Source: Nitrospira sp. CG24E
Lineage (GTDB): Bacteria > Nitrospirota > Nitrospiria > Nitrospirales > Nitrospiraceae
Assembly (NCBI GenBank): GCA_002869895.2
Contig: NEWP02000014.1
Span: 187,020-226,262, forward strand
Direction of reading: 5' to 3'
DNA: 39,243 nucleotides
Shown piece after piece: positions 32,505 through 39,243 of the stretch. Positions within the stretch are counted from its first letter, which is position 1. Each line of letters opens with the position of its first letter. Under the pieces are notes generated by a model. That model worked only from the letters and a program-made list of their open reading frames with translations. It ran no database searches and was not told the DNA's origin. Position numbers and translations under genes: made by a program.

Positions 32505-32642
32505 GGCGATTATCCTTGGATGGTGAACCGTCCGGTCTGGCTCCATCGACCGATAGCTCTATGGAGTATGTCATGAGCGAGAGGCGCTTCTGCAGCTTAG
32601 TCTTGTTTTGGGGTGTCCTTCAAGTCGACCTGCCTTACCAGA

Positions 32643-32682
32643 CAAAAGACGCGGAATGTGCTTAGACATTCCGCGTCTTTTG
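32643..32682 (-). terminator. Rho-independent terminator of the heptad-repeat gene
   Basis: Two 17-bp perfectly complementary arms (CAAAAGACGCGGAATGT at 32643-32659 and its complement at 32666-32682) with a 6-base loop. T and A tracts flank the stem on each side, so it could work in both directions. It lies 24 bases after the stop of the heptad gene, on the minus strand. Confidence 0.85.
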
Positions 32683-32706
32683 TTACTGTCCGCGACTTCC
32701 TGATGC

Positions 32707-33156
32707 TTACCGGTGGCGATCGGTTCGTTGTGGATGGCTACCAGATGCCTCCTGTCGGTCTGCTCTCCGATTCTGACGGTCTGCCCTCAGGTCGTATCGA
32801 TCCTGTTGCTTCTCCCGTCTATCCACGCGAAAATCGTGACGGTCTCCACGCTGATCCAGGCGGTCGGCTCGTAAAATACGCCGATCGCTTTGTAGATCTT
32901 GGCGGCCATGACGAAGGGCTTCTTCGTCTTGCCGTATATCCTGTCGATCAGCTCGGATGTCGCGATTGTCTTGCTGAAGGGTGCGGTGCTCTCCACGCAG
33001 GTCTTGCCGATCCTGTTGCAGATCCAACGGATCTTGTCCTACATTTTGAGGATATTGGCTAGTATCTCCCTCTGGGAAGTCGCTCTGAGCAAAGATTGGA
33101 CCGCCACTCATGACCGTCACCGCCATGCTCAACTGTAGAATTTTTCGAAAGGACAT
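32707..33156 (-). CDS. Exported protein with charged Asp-Arg heptad-like repeats
   Basis: A 149-residue protein with a signal peptide (KILQLSMAVTVMSGGPIFAQ) and a mature part made almost wholly of repeats of the form DRxDLRxD (LQQDNRDIRADRQDIRQDEEALRHGRQDLQ... is one run). The repeats suggest a long, extended, highly charged coiled coil or helix in the periplasm. The ATG at 33156 has a GAGGAG ribosome-binding site. Function unknown; such proteins are common in Nitrospira-like genomes (inference). It ends before a clear terminator and follows one or two tiny membrane ORFs on the same strand. Confidence 0.82.
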   Translation of the reverse strand: MSFRKILQLSMAVTVMSGGPIFAQSDFPEGDTSQYPQNVGQDPLDLQQDRQDLRGEHRTLQQDNRDIRADRQDIRQDEEALRHGRQDLQSDRRILRADRLDQRGDRHDFRVDRREKQQDRYDLRADRQNRRADRQEASGSHPQRTDRHR

Positions 33157-33218
33157 GGTTGCTCCTCTCATTGAACGATGAACAGCGACAGCTCTCTCCT
33201 CTCGATGCTGGTGAGAGC

Positions 33219-33332
33219 TTACTTGGCCCTTAAAGCGCACCACAAACACAATAAGCCGCCAAACACCATGCTCGCTACCACCACGGTAATACTGCCGACC
33301 ATCCACAGCATGAATAGTTCATAGAGCAACAT
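33219..33332 (-). CDS. 37-residue membrane microprotein
   Basis: Begins MLLYELFMLWMVGSITVVV and ends with LLCLWCALRAK; nearly all of it could span the membrane once or twice. A ribosome-binding site (AAAGGG) lies 8 bases before the ATG. It lies 63 bases upstream of the heptad-repeat gene on the same strand and probably shares its transcript. Too short for a confident family call. Confidence 0.5.
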   Translation of the reverse strand: MLLYELFMLWMVGSITVVVASMVFGGLLCLWCALRAK

Positions 33333-33393
33333 GGCGCATACCCTTTCTCAGTGTAGCAAACGCTCCAATTCCTACAGTAATTAATGTTAACAT
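33319..33393 (-). CDS. Possible 24-residue hydrophobic microprotein
   Basis: ORF from ATG at 33393 (MLTLITVGIGAFATLRKG...), with AAGGTG about 6 bases upstream. Its end overlaps the next tiny ORF by 14 bases in another frame, which suggests coupling. Could be a leader peptide or chance. Confidence 0.3.
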   Translation of the reverse strand: MLTLITVGIGAFATLRKGMRHVAL

Positions 33394-33905
33394 GAGATCA
33401 CCTTTTCTATAGATTTCAACTACTTTGAAGCATGCGGTTACGGGGGCTTCTGTTCATCTAGGGGGGCGCTTCATGAGGGGAAAGTGAGGTGGCCACGACA
33501 TAATGGATCCGGACAAGACTCAGCAAGCCTGCGCTCCAACTCCTCGGAGTCAGATAGCCAGCAATCATCCGATTCTGGAGATTCATTGCATCATCATCTT
33601 TCTCAGCCCTTGCGTCTGCCTTCATCACCCTCCTAGAATACAGTGCTGCTGTTGCGAGATTCCCTATGCCTGCTGTCCTTCAACCCTTCCGACTCAATCA
33701 TCCTCGTGCGCATGTCGCTGAGACCGCATTTCCTGCTCTCTGCCTCTTTACCGATAACGAGAGCGATATTATCGATGATATCTTGGTGTCGCTCAATAAG
33801 AATAGATTGGCTGTACACCGGTCGATAATCTTGCTTGAACGGTTGGGTGGAATTGGTGGGATTATAGAGATGGGATAGCAGTTGGCGAAAGGGCCGGCGT
33901 ACTGA
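33394..33905. other. Intergenic stretch without a supported gene
   Basis: Short ORFs occur on both strands (for instance a 70-residue one at 33666-33878 and a 115-residue one on the minus strand reaching 33633), but none has a ribosome-binding site, a recognised domain or convincing composition. No RNA gene or clear hairpin was seen. Confidence 0.4.
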
Positions 33906-34706
33906 ATGAACCATGCGTTTCCTGTTCACGCACTCCTCCTCGCTCTCCTGCTGCAGGTAGGTTTTCAACCCCTGGTTCACGCTTCCTCCGAGACAGATAG
34001 GCTCCTGCGCTATCCAGCCATTGTTTCTCCTGGTGCCATCTTTGGTCGAACAGCGTCAGGAGTATTTTTAGGCTCGCCAACCGTCGCGTATCTGGTCACA
34101 GCCCGACATGTGCTTATGAACGATACGAAGGCATTGGTCAAGCCATTCGAGTTGGTTCGGGGAAATGCTTCCAACCCAGATGAAGATCGGGGCTACGTGC
34201 TGGAGCTGGATCTCGATCTGCTTCAACGGTCCGGTAATTGGAAAGAGGATCTTGAACACGATGTCCTCGTGGTGAGATTTATGTGGGACTCAAAACTCAC
34301 AGAAGGGGTTCGGGTAAAGTATGAGCCTCCATCAGGGCCAGCAATGGTGGCTTTTCCTTCTGTGCTGCGCTTGCATGACATCGCCTTGCAGCAGTCCGTA
34401 TACCTCGCTGGATATCGAGTTTCACTTATTCCAAGAGGCGCGGAGACTTCCGAACTGAATGTTCCAAAGATCCGGGAGGGAAAGACGCTTCTCAAGAATG
34501 AGGAGAAAGGCCAGATTGTTTCCGACTACCTTGCGGTTGGCGGCGACAGCGGCGCGCCAGTGTTCATGTTCGCACGTGGCGGTGCCGCCAAGTTAATCGG
34601 CATACACATCGGTCGACAAGATTGCAGTACCCCTGAAGGTCCAATGAAATGTGCGATTGCGACTCCGATGAATTATATCTTCTTGCTCATCTCGTCATTC
34701 AAGTAG
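33906..34706 (+). CDS. Exported trypsin-like serine protease
   Basis: A 266-residue chymotrypsin-fold protein with a signal peptide (HALLLALLLQVGFQPLVHA). The catalytic triad is visible: VTARHVL (His68), EHDVLVVRF (Asp119) and GGDSGAPVF (Ser215). The first strands FGRTASGVFLGSPTVAYLVTARHV match secreted trypsin-like proteases of the DegP/MucD-type fold without a PDZ domain. Substrate unknown. It is monocistronic and is followed by a hairpin-forming short repeat at 34761-34835. Confidence 0.88.
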   Translation: MNHAFPVHALLLALLLQVGFQPLVHASSETDRLLRYPAIVSPGAIFGRTASGVFLGSPTVAYLVTARHVLMNDTKALVKPFELVRGNASNPDEDRGYVLELDLDLLQRSGNWKEDLEHDVLVVRFMWDSKLTEGVRVKYEPPSGPAMVAFPSVLRLHDIALQQSVYLAGYRVSLIPRGAETSELNVPKIREGKTLLKNEEKGQIVSDYLAVGGDSGAPVFMFARGGAAKLIGIHIGRQDCSTPEGPMKCAIATPMNYIFLLISSFK

Positions 34707-34760
34707 CGCCAGCATAGAGTCTCCGGCAGGAAGCTGAGAAATCAGCCGGGCAGGAAAATG

Positions 34761-34835
34761 TTAAGGTCAAGGTTGAGGCTAGGCCTGAGAAAGCAAGAGG
34801 CCAATAGACGGTTGACCTTAACCTTGACCTCAGCC
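34761..34835. repeat. Hairpin-forming AAGGTYRAGG repeat between genes
   Basis: AGGTCAAGGTT at 34764-34774 and its complement AACCTTGACCT at 34820-34830 pair exactly, inside longer near-matching arms of RAGGTT/AACCTY units. It lies after the serine-protease gene and before the convergent gene at 34891, so it could serve as a transcription end. The same short repeat occurs inside the coding start of the catalytic M16 gene (9302-9413). Confidence 0.7.
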
Positions 34836-34890
34836 TTCTTTAGAGCTACGGATTTGCCCGAGGAATAGGTGTCCTGAAAAGCGGGAGCTG

Positions 34891-35457
34891 TCAGTTGAGG
34901 AGGAGATTGCGAGCCTGTCGATACGCCGGATCTCTCATGCGGTCCAGATCGGACCGTACGAACCCCAGCCCGGTGACGCAGAGTTCGAAGTTATCCGAGA
35001 GTTTTCTGAAGAGAGGAGGCTCTTCCTGTGAAGGACTATCAGCCATTTGCGCGACGATCCCGTACGAACGCTTTCCCGTCTTCATATAGTCCACGAGGAA
35101 ATCCTTGTGATAGATCAATCCCGCTGTCTTGAGGCGGCGAAGGTATTCCGGAAAGAGTCCTGCCATGAAGAGGGTGAAGTCGCCGATGTGTCGATGTACG
35201 TCTCGTTCACGATCCATCGATTGAGCTTCGAGCAATACTTCCGATTCGAACAAGAGGTCCACGACCGTATCGACCGGCCGGTCTTCTCGATTTTTAATTT
35301 TGTACAGTTGGTCGGTGTGGGTAAATTCGACGAGCAGATTGGTGACGTAGCCGGTGACGTTAGGGTCAGGCCACCCGAGATGTTCTGTAAAGCTTTTCTC
35401 GGTCAGGGTACCGAACAGCTGACGGAGCGGATGTCGTGGTGGAACTTGCGTTCCCAT
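34891..35457 (-). CDS. Conserved soluble protein of unknown function
   Basis: About 188 residues. The start is uncertain: ATG codons at 35472, 35463 and 35457 are in frame, and the one at 35457 has a GGGAG ribosome-binding site 6 bases upstream. The sequence starts GTQVPPRHPLRQLFGTLTEKSF and contains YVTNLLVEFTHTDQLYKIKN, DTVVDLLFESEVLLEAQSM, DFTLFMAGLFPEYLRRLK and DNFELCVTGLGFVRSDL; it appears helical and cytosolic, with no recognised domain. A possible -10 (TATACT) lies about 35 bases before the start. Confidence 0.65.
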   Translation of the reverse strand: MGTQVPPRHPLRQLFGTLTEKSFTEHLGWPDPNVTGYVTNLLVEFTHTDQLYKIKNREDRPVDTVVDLLFESEVLLEAQSMDRERDVHRHIGDFTLFMAGLFPEYLRRLKTAGLIYHKDFLVDYMKTGKRSYGIVAQMADSPSQEEPPLFRKLSDNFELCVTGLGFVRSDLDRMRDPAYRQARNLLLN

Positions 35458-35758
35458 ATCCATCTCCCACATATTTGGAAACCGTGTGGATTCAGTATAG
35501 CAGATAGCTGTCGATGCACCGCTCCAACCCTATGAGCAATGTATCGGTCTTTGCATCATAGACTTGAGCATAGGCCCGAGTCACAGAGTCCGCAAGAGTA
35601 CGAAAGTAGTGGTTCAGCCGGCCACTCTCGTCGCATGTGACCCGTCTGTTTCATTTTGTTTATTTGGCTTGGCCGGTTTAGTTGTTCGCCCTGTCAGCCA
35701 AATACAGGAGACGAACCTAATGGGGTCTTCTGAGTTGGCAGGTTTGCGTCACGGCCGA

Positions 35759-36208
35759 TTAGCTCCCACTACGGCTATCGATGACAAAGGTCACCGGTCC
35801 GTCGTTCAGCAACTCGACCTGCATGTCCGCGGCAAAGACTCCGGTTTCAACTGGAATCCCTTGTGCCCGCAAGTCGATGGCCACTGCTTCATAGAGACGC
35901 TTGGCTTCGTCAGGAGGCGCCGCCTCATCGAAGCTCGGGCGACGGCCCTTTGATGTCCGTCCGAGAAGTGTGAACTGGGAAACCAGCAAAACCGATCCCC
36001 CGGTATCCGCCGGCGAGCGGTTCATCTTTCCTTGCACATCGGAAAAGATCCGAAGTGTACGAATTTTGTCGATCAGATATCGGCTATCTATTTCTCCATC
36101 GCCCTTTGCCACGCCCAGCAAGACCAGGAGGCCTGGTCCGATTTGCCCCACGGTTTGGCCTTCAATGTGAACCGCCGCTCTAGTGACCCGCTGAATGACG
36201 GCCTTCAC
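35759..36208 (-). CDS. dtd: D-aminoacyl-tRNA deacylase
   Basis: A 149-residue DTD-family enzyme that removes D-amino acids from tRNA. The start [17 protein letters not shown], the SQFTL segment near residue 78 and the terminal [11 protein letters not shown] segment, holding the GlyPro motif that checks chirality, match the family. It begins 3 bases after ogt ends, in the murJ-ogt-dtd operon. Confidence 0.95.
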   Translation of the reverse strand: MKAVIQRVTRAAVHIEGQTVGQIGPGLLVLLGVAKGDGEIDSRYLIDKIRTLRIFSDVQGKMNRSPADTGGSVLLVSQFTLLGRTSKGRRPSFDEAAPPDEAKRLYEAVAIDLRAQGIPVETGVFAADMQVELLNDGPVTFVIDSRSGS

Positions 36209-36211
36209 CGG

Positions 36212-36736
36212 TTATTGCCGTCTCGATCGGAGTTCCGCCAGAGTTCCTTCGAGTGTGAGCAGTTTTCGTTTCGTAGGCAGGCCACCAGAGAATCCGCCGA
36301 GCGACGCATCATGGGCCACAATCCGATGACAAGGGATTACGATCGGTATGGGATTTGCCCCTACGGCATTGCCGACAGCACGGGCATACTGTTTGCCCCC
36401 AACACGGATAGCCACCCATCGATAGGATCGAAGCCGGCCGTAGGAGATACGCCGAAGGACCTGCCAAACCTTCTGCTGAAACATCGTCCCTTGTGAGATA
36501 TCAAGCGGTAGATCGAATGACCTTCTCGTCCCGGCCAGATAGCTGGCTAATTGTGTCTGCGCCTTTTGTAATCGTGACGACTTCTGATTTTTGACCAGTT
36601 TGGCTTCGGATAATCCAAGCTCTGACAGCACGGCCTGGCGCGACGCCTTCGGCAACACCAGCGCGTCGATCCCCTTTGTCCTTTCGGAGATGCCTATCCA
36701 ACCCCATCGTGATTTGAAGATGATCGCTTGTCTCAT
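36212..36736 (-). CDS. ogt: Methylated-DNA-protein cysteine methyltransferase (Ogt/MGMT)
   Basis: A 174-residue suicide DNA-repair enzyme that takes the methyl group from O6-methylguanine onto its own cysteine. The C-terminal domain holds FQQKVWQVLRRISYGRLRSYRWVAIRVGG, then AVGNAVGANPIPIVIPCHRIV with the acceptor cysteine in PCHR, then LGGFSGGLPTKRKLLTLEG. The ATG at 36736 gives the usual length. It lies 8 bases after the murJ stop. Confidence 0.93.
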   Translation of the reverse strand: MRQAIIFKSRWGWIGISERTKGIDALVLPKASRQAVLSELGLSEAKLVKNQKSSRLQKAQTQLASYLAGTRRSFDLPLDISQGTMFQQKVWQVLRRISYGRLRSYRWVAIRVGGKQYARAVGNAVGANPIPIVIPCHRIVAHDASLGGFSGGLPTKRKLLTLEGTLAELRSRRQ

Positions 36737-36744
36737 TCGTGATC

Positions 36745-38361
36745 TCAGTGATCGGTGATGCGGCCTAGTTTCTTCTTCACCATCCCCCATACAAGATTGA
36801 GTTCTTCTGATCGCAACAGGGCGTGGATCCCCAGATATCCAATGGCGCTCAATCCAATCGCCATACAAAGCATGATCGATTTCTCGACCCACTCACCTGG
36901 CTGTGTCCAGATCTGTGCCGCTGCCACCCAGGCGCAGACTGCGATCAATGGCACGGATGCGACCAACGCACGTAACGACGATCGTCCGACAGAGCCCCAC
37001 GCCACACCTCCCAACCGACGGTGCAGCACCACGACTAAGATGCCTCCATTGATCATCGCTGCCAGGGCTGTCGCCAAGGCCAAGCCGGCTGCGCCAAGAG
37101 ATGACATCAGTAGAAGCGAAAAAATGAGGTTCGCTGCGACGGCAATGGCCGCAGTGATGGCCGGCGTACGCGTATCTTGCAAGGAGTAGAAAGCCGAGAC
37201 AATGATGCGCACGCCTCCGAAGGCCCAGAGACCGACAGAATAACAGAGGACAGCGACTGCGGTCTCGGCCGTGTCATGTGCGGTAAAGGTTCCATGCTCG
37301 AAGAATAGATGGACGATTGGCTGACGCAGGAGGATCAAGCCCAACATGGCCGGCAGGATAATAAACAGAATCATGCGAAGGCCGAATCCCAGCGTCGCCC
37401 GTAATTCATCCAGCGACCCGCGCGCGGCCTGTGCCGAGAGCGTCGGTAAAATGGCTGTGGCCAGTGCAACGCCGAAGATGCCGAGGGGAAACTGGATCAG
37501 GCGCATGCCGTAAAACAGATAGGTCGGTCCACCGGCGAAAAAAGAGGCGAGGATCGTGCTGACGGTAATATTGATCTGCGTCACGGAGAGACCGAGGAGC
37601 GATGGCATCATCAGTGTGCCGATTCGCCGCACGCCTGGGTGGCCTGGCTGAAACCGGAATCCGAACAGCATGCCGCGCGCACTCAAGCCGGGCAATTGCA
37701 TGAGGAACTGTGCCAGGCCTCCCGCCACGACCCCAATGGCGACACCGAGGATCGGCTCGGACATCATCGGCGACAAGAATAGGGCGCAGCCGATGATAAA
37801 TACGTTAAAGAATACCGGCGAGAATGCCGGCGCCGCGAAGGCGCGCATGGAATTCAGGATACCCATTGCCAATGCAGCTAGGCTGATAAAAATCAGGTAG
37901 GGGAACATGATCTGCGTGAGCAACGTCGTCATGCCCAGCTTGGCTGGATCGTCATGAAACCCTGGCGCCAGGAGCCAGACGATCCCTGACGCGACGAGTA
38001 TACCCGCGATGGTGACACCGATCACGATCGTCAGCAGTGTGGTGAAGACGGCGCTCGCCAGTTCCCAAGCATCTCGTTTAGACTTAAGCGTCTGATATTC
38101 CGCGAAGACGGGGATGAAGGCAGACGACATCGATCCTTCCGCAAATAACTCACGCAGCAAGTTGGGGACACGGTAGGCGACAAAGAAGGCATCGGCTGCA
38201 GGCGTCGCGCCAAAAAGGCTCGCCAACACCATATCGCGGATAAACCCAAGGATGCGGCTGGAGAAGGTGGCAACGCCGATCACCCCGGCCGCTTTGACTA
38301 CCGAGCGGGTCTCATCCTGCGCATTGGCGGGAGCTGGGGGCACCACAGTAGGATCGGGCAT
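36745..38361 (-). CDS. murJ: Lipid II flippase MurJ
   Basis: A 538-residue polytopic MOP-superfamily transporter that flips lipid II for peptidoglycan synthesis. The conserved opening RILGFIRDMVLASLFGATPAADAFFVAYRVPNLLRELFAEGSMSSAFIPVF is nearly identical to the family consensus. The rest has about fourteen membrane helices with LGIFGVALATAILPTLS, SVGLWAFGGVRIIVSAFYSLQDTRTP and a further helix pair at the end. The ATG at 38361 is the first with family likeness; the frame runs open upstream to 38613 without likeness. It heads the murJ-ogt-dtd operon. Confidence 0.95.
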   Translation of the reverse strand: MPDPTVVPPAPANAQDETRSVVKAAGVIGVATFSSRILGFIRDMVLASLFGATPAADAFFVAYRVPNLLRELFAEGSMSSAFIPVFAEYQTLKSKRDAWELASAVFTTLLTIVIGVTIAGILVASGIVWLLAPGFHDDPAKLGMTTLLTQIMFPYLIFISLAALAMGILNSMRAFAAPAFSPVFFNVFIIGCALFLSPMMSEPILGVAIGVVAGGLAQFLMQLPGLSARGMLFGFRFQPGHPGVRRIGTLMMPSLLGLSVTQINITVSTILASFFAGGPTYLFYGMRLIQFPLGIFGVALATAILPTLSAQAARGSLDELRATLGFGLRMILFIILPAMLGLILLRQPIVHLFFEHGTFTAHDTAETAVAVLCYSVGLWAFGGVRIIVSAFYSLQDTRTPAITAAIAVAANLIFSLLLMSSLGAAGLALATALAAMINGGILVVVLHRRLGGVAWGSVGRSSLRALVASVPLIAVCAWVAAAQIWTQPGEWVEKSIMLCMAIGLSAIGYLGIHALLRSEELNLVWGMVKKKLGRITDH

Positions 38362-38804
38362 GAATCGGGATTCTAACGGAACGTGGGCGGGCAGTCTATC
38401 AAGATGGCGATTAGCCCGCAGTATCCATGGGGGCCATCGAGAAAACGTACAGTCGCATTCCATGATTACAGCAGAAGCTTCATGAGTACTGCGGACTATG
38501 GCTCTTGAATCAGTCTGTTCGGCAACTCGTCTGGGTTGTCGCCGGAACCGGCAGGGCTGACTTGTGCGAGAAGCGCGCCGCACTTCGTAATCGCTTCGCA
38601 ATAGAGAATGCATTTGGATCTTTCGATGTCTATGGTGTCACTTGAATGTCGGTGGCATGGACTCTCGCCTCTACGATACTGTCGAGCCTGTCTTTTTCAT
38701 GTGCCGAGTAGCCAGCCGGTCGCTGTAGCACTGGGTATCGCCCATGCTATCACGCCCATGATATCATGGGCGTGATAGCATTATGATACGGAGCAGGCCG
38801 TCAG
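38362..38804. other. Divergent intergenic region with a 38-bp perfect palindrome and a -10 box
   Basis: No gene is supported between murJ and the gene at 38805. At 38744-38781 two 19-bp arms (ATGCTATCACGCCCATGAT and its complement) meet with no spacer. TATGAT at 38782-38787 follows immediately and suits a -10 box, about 18 bases before the ATG at 38805, so the palindrome would cover the -35 region. No T-run is present. Confidence 0.75.
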
Positions 38805-39110
38805 ATGTCGCTTGAATCTTCTTCGCATTTGCCCGGCGGGTTTCAAATCATGCATCGCACCCTTGGCATCTATCAGGGGAGTGCGATTGAGCTGGCATTT
38901 TGGTATCCCTCTTCGGGGATGCCTGAGTATGGGTTATGCCGGTTTGTCACAAAGGAGAAGGCTGAATCGTATTGTGCATACCTCTGTTCCCCCGCCTGTC
39001 CGGAGCCGCTTCATGAACAGGACCTCACTGTTCAACCCTATGATCTGGCTGCACACGAGGAACTCATCAACAACCATCCGCTTTCTTCTGCCTGGGAAAC
39101 TCCAATCTAA
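38805..39110 (+). CDS. Small protein of unknown function behind a palindromic operator-like site
   Basis: A 101-residue protein, MSLESSSHLPGGFQIMHRTLGIYQGSAIELAFWYPSSGMPEY..., with a ESYCAYLCSPACPEP segment. No membrane segment or recognised domain. The stop codon at 39108-39110 is directly followed by the terminal-inverted-repeat element, as for two other genes here, which supports the gene being real. Confidence 0.55.
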   Translation: MSLESSSHLPGGFQIMHRTLGIYQGSAIELAFWYPSSGMPEYGLCRFVTKEKAESYCAYLCSPACPEPLHEQDLTVQPYDLAAHEELINNHPLSSAWETPI

Positions 39111-39233
39111 CAGGATGCTGAAGAAGTCCTCCAGCGGCGTTCTCGCATCGTTCAGACCCTCAACGTACCCAGAGGGTACGACTCGGGCCTTCACTCGCTG
39201 CGGCCTGGCTGGACGAACTTTTTGAGCATCCTG
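39111..39233 (+). repeat. ~123-bp terminal-inverted-repeat element, copy 3, abutting a stop codon
   Basis: Outer arms CAGGATGCTGAAGAAG and CTTTTTGAGCATCCTG pair with a couple of mismatches. The interior has GCGTTCTCGCATCG and a central CGTACCC-agag-GGGTACG stem. It starts at the base after the TAA of the upstream gene and has the same orientation to that gene as copies 1 and 2. Confidence 0.85.
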
Positions 39234-39243
39234 CGGGACGGTA

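Noticed and set aside
33666-33878. 70-residue plus-strand ORF
   Set aside because: No ribosome-binding site, no domain, and an equally long minus-strand ORF overlaps it; coding status cannot be supported.
35564-35953. 129-residue plus-strand ORF with an AGGAG before an internal ATG
   Set aside because: Most of it is antisense to dtd, and the part before dtd shows no domain.
38620-38740. Possible tRNA or small RNA gene before the palindrome
   Set aside because: No cloverleaf pairing or TTCGANNC-type loop could be found; the same holds for other intergenic stretches.
38744-38781. Palindrome as a rho-independent terminator
   Set aside because: No T-run follows on either strand, it lies in a divergent promoter region rather than after a gene, and there is no loop.

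Overview
The window reads as chromosomal DNA of a Gram-negative bacterium with fairly high GC, most likely a Nitrospira-like member of the Nitrospirota. This is inference from the overall look of the proteins, the short repeat families, and a gene set containing outer-envelope functions (MtgA, MurJ, GmhA, parvulin lipoproteins, PqqL-type M16 pairs). No rRNA or tRNA gene, insertion sequence or CRISPR array was found.

Layout. 1-3.5 kb: tail of a VapC-like PIN toxin, an M20 dipeptidase on the minus strand, a small secreted protein and a beta-hydroxyacid dehydrogenase. 3.5-12.1 kb: a minus-strand run of tightly overlapping genes starting at pyruvate kinase (pyk, secreted protein, gph, catalytic M16 protease, inactive M16 partner, HTH-MBL hydrolase, M50 protease), then a second M50-like zinc-ribbon gene split by an in-frame stop. 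12.2-16.7 kb: a barnase/barstar-like secreted RNase and inhibitor, a YidB-like gene, a zinc-finger microprotein, hemL and small genes. 16.7-21 kb: an accessory stretch with a damaged BrnT toxin and its antitoxin, an HNH nuclease, a methyltransferase fragment and several membrane or unknown proteins. 21-26.4 kb: ybgC, a lone CARF-type Cas02710-like protein, an nfeD-qmcA pair, gmhA and a conserved gene of unknown role. 26.4-32 kb: a SprT-Mfd fusion, a parvulin lipoprotein, a broken surA-like gene, engB and mtgA. 32-39.2 kb: VOC protein, a heptad-repeat protein with two possible microproteins, a trypsin-like protease, a murJ-ogt-dtd operon, and a small gene behind a 38-bp perfect palindrome.

The strongest observations are these. 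(1) One ORF joins a SprT-like metalloprotease with zinc ribbon to the C-terminal half of Mfd, lacking the UvrB-like domains and most of the RNA-polymerase-binding domain. (2) Three copies of a ~123-bp terminal-inverted-repeat element each begin at the first base after a stop codon, always in the same orientation to the gene. (3) A CARF-family protein stands without any CRISPR locus and appears to lack the HEPN arginine. (4) An apparent barnase-barstar pair. (5) Several genes are broken (M50-like, brnT, surA-like, methyltransferase), and the surA-like lesion lies only 1.5 kb from the Mfd fusion, so both real decay and assembly error must be considered.

Regulation visible in the sequence includes good sigma70-type promoters placed so close to the gmhA and hemL start codons that their mRNAs should be leaderless, stop/start overlaps through the pyk run, and one clear rho-independent terminator after the heptad-repeat gene.
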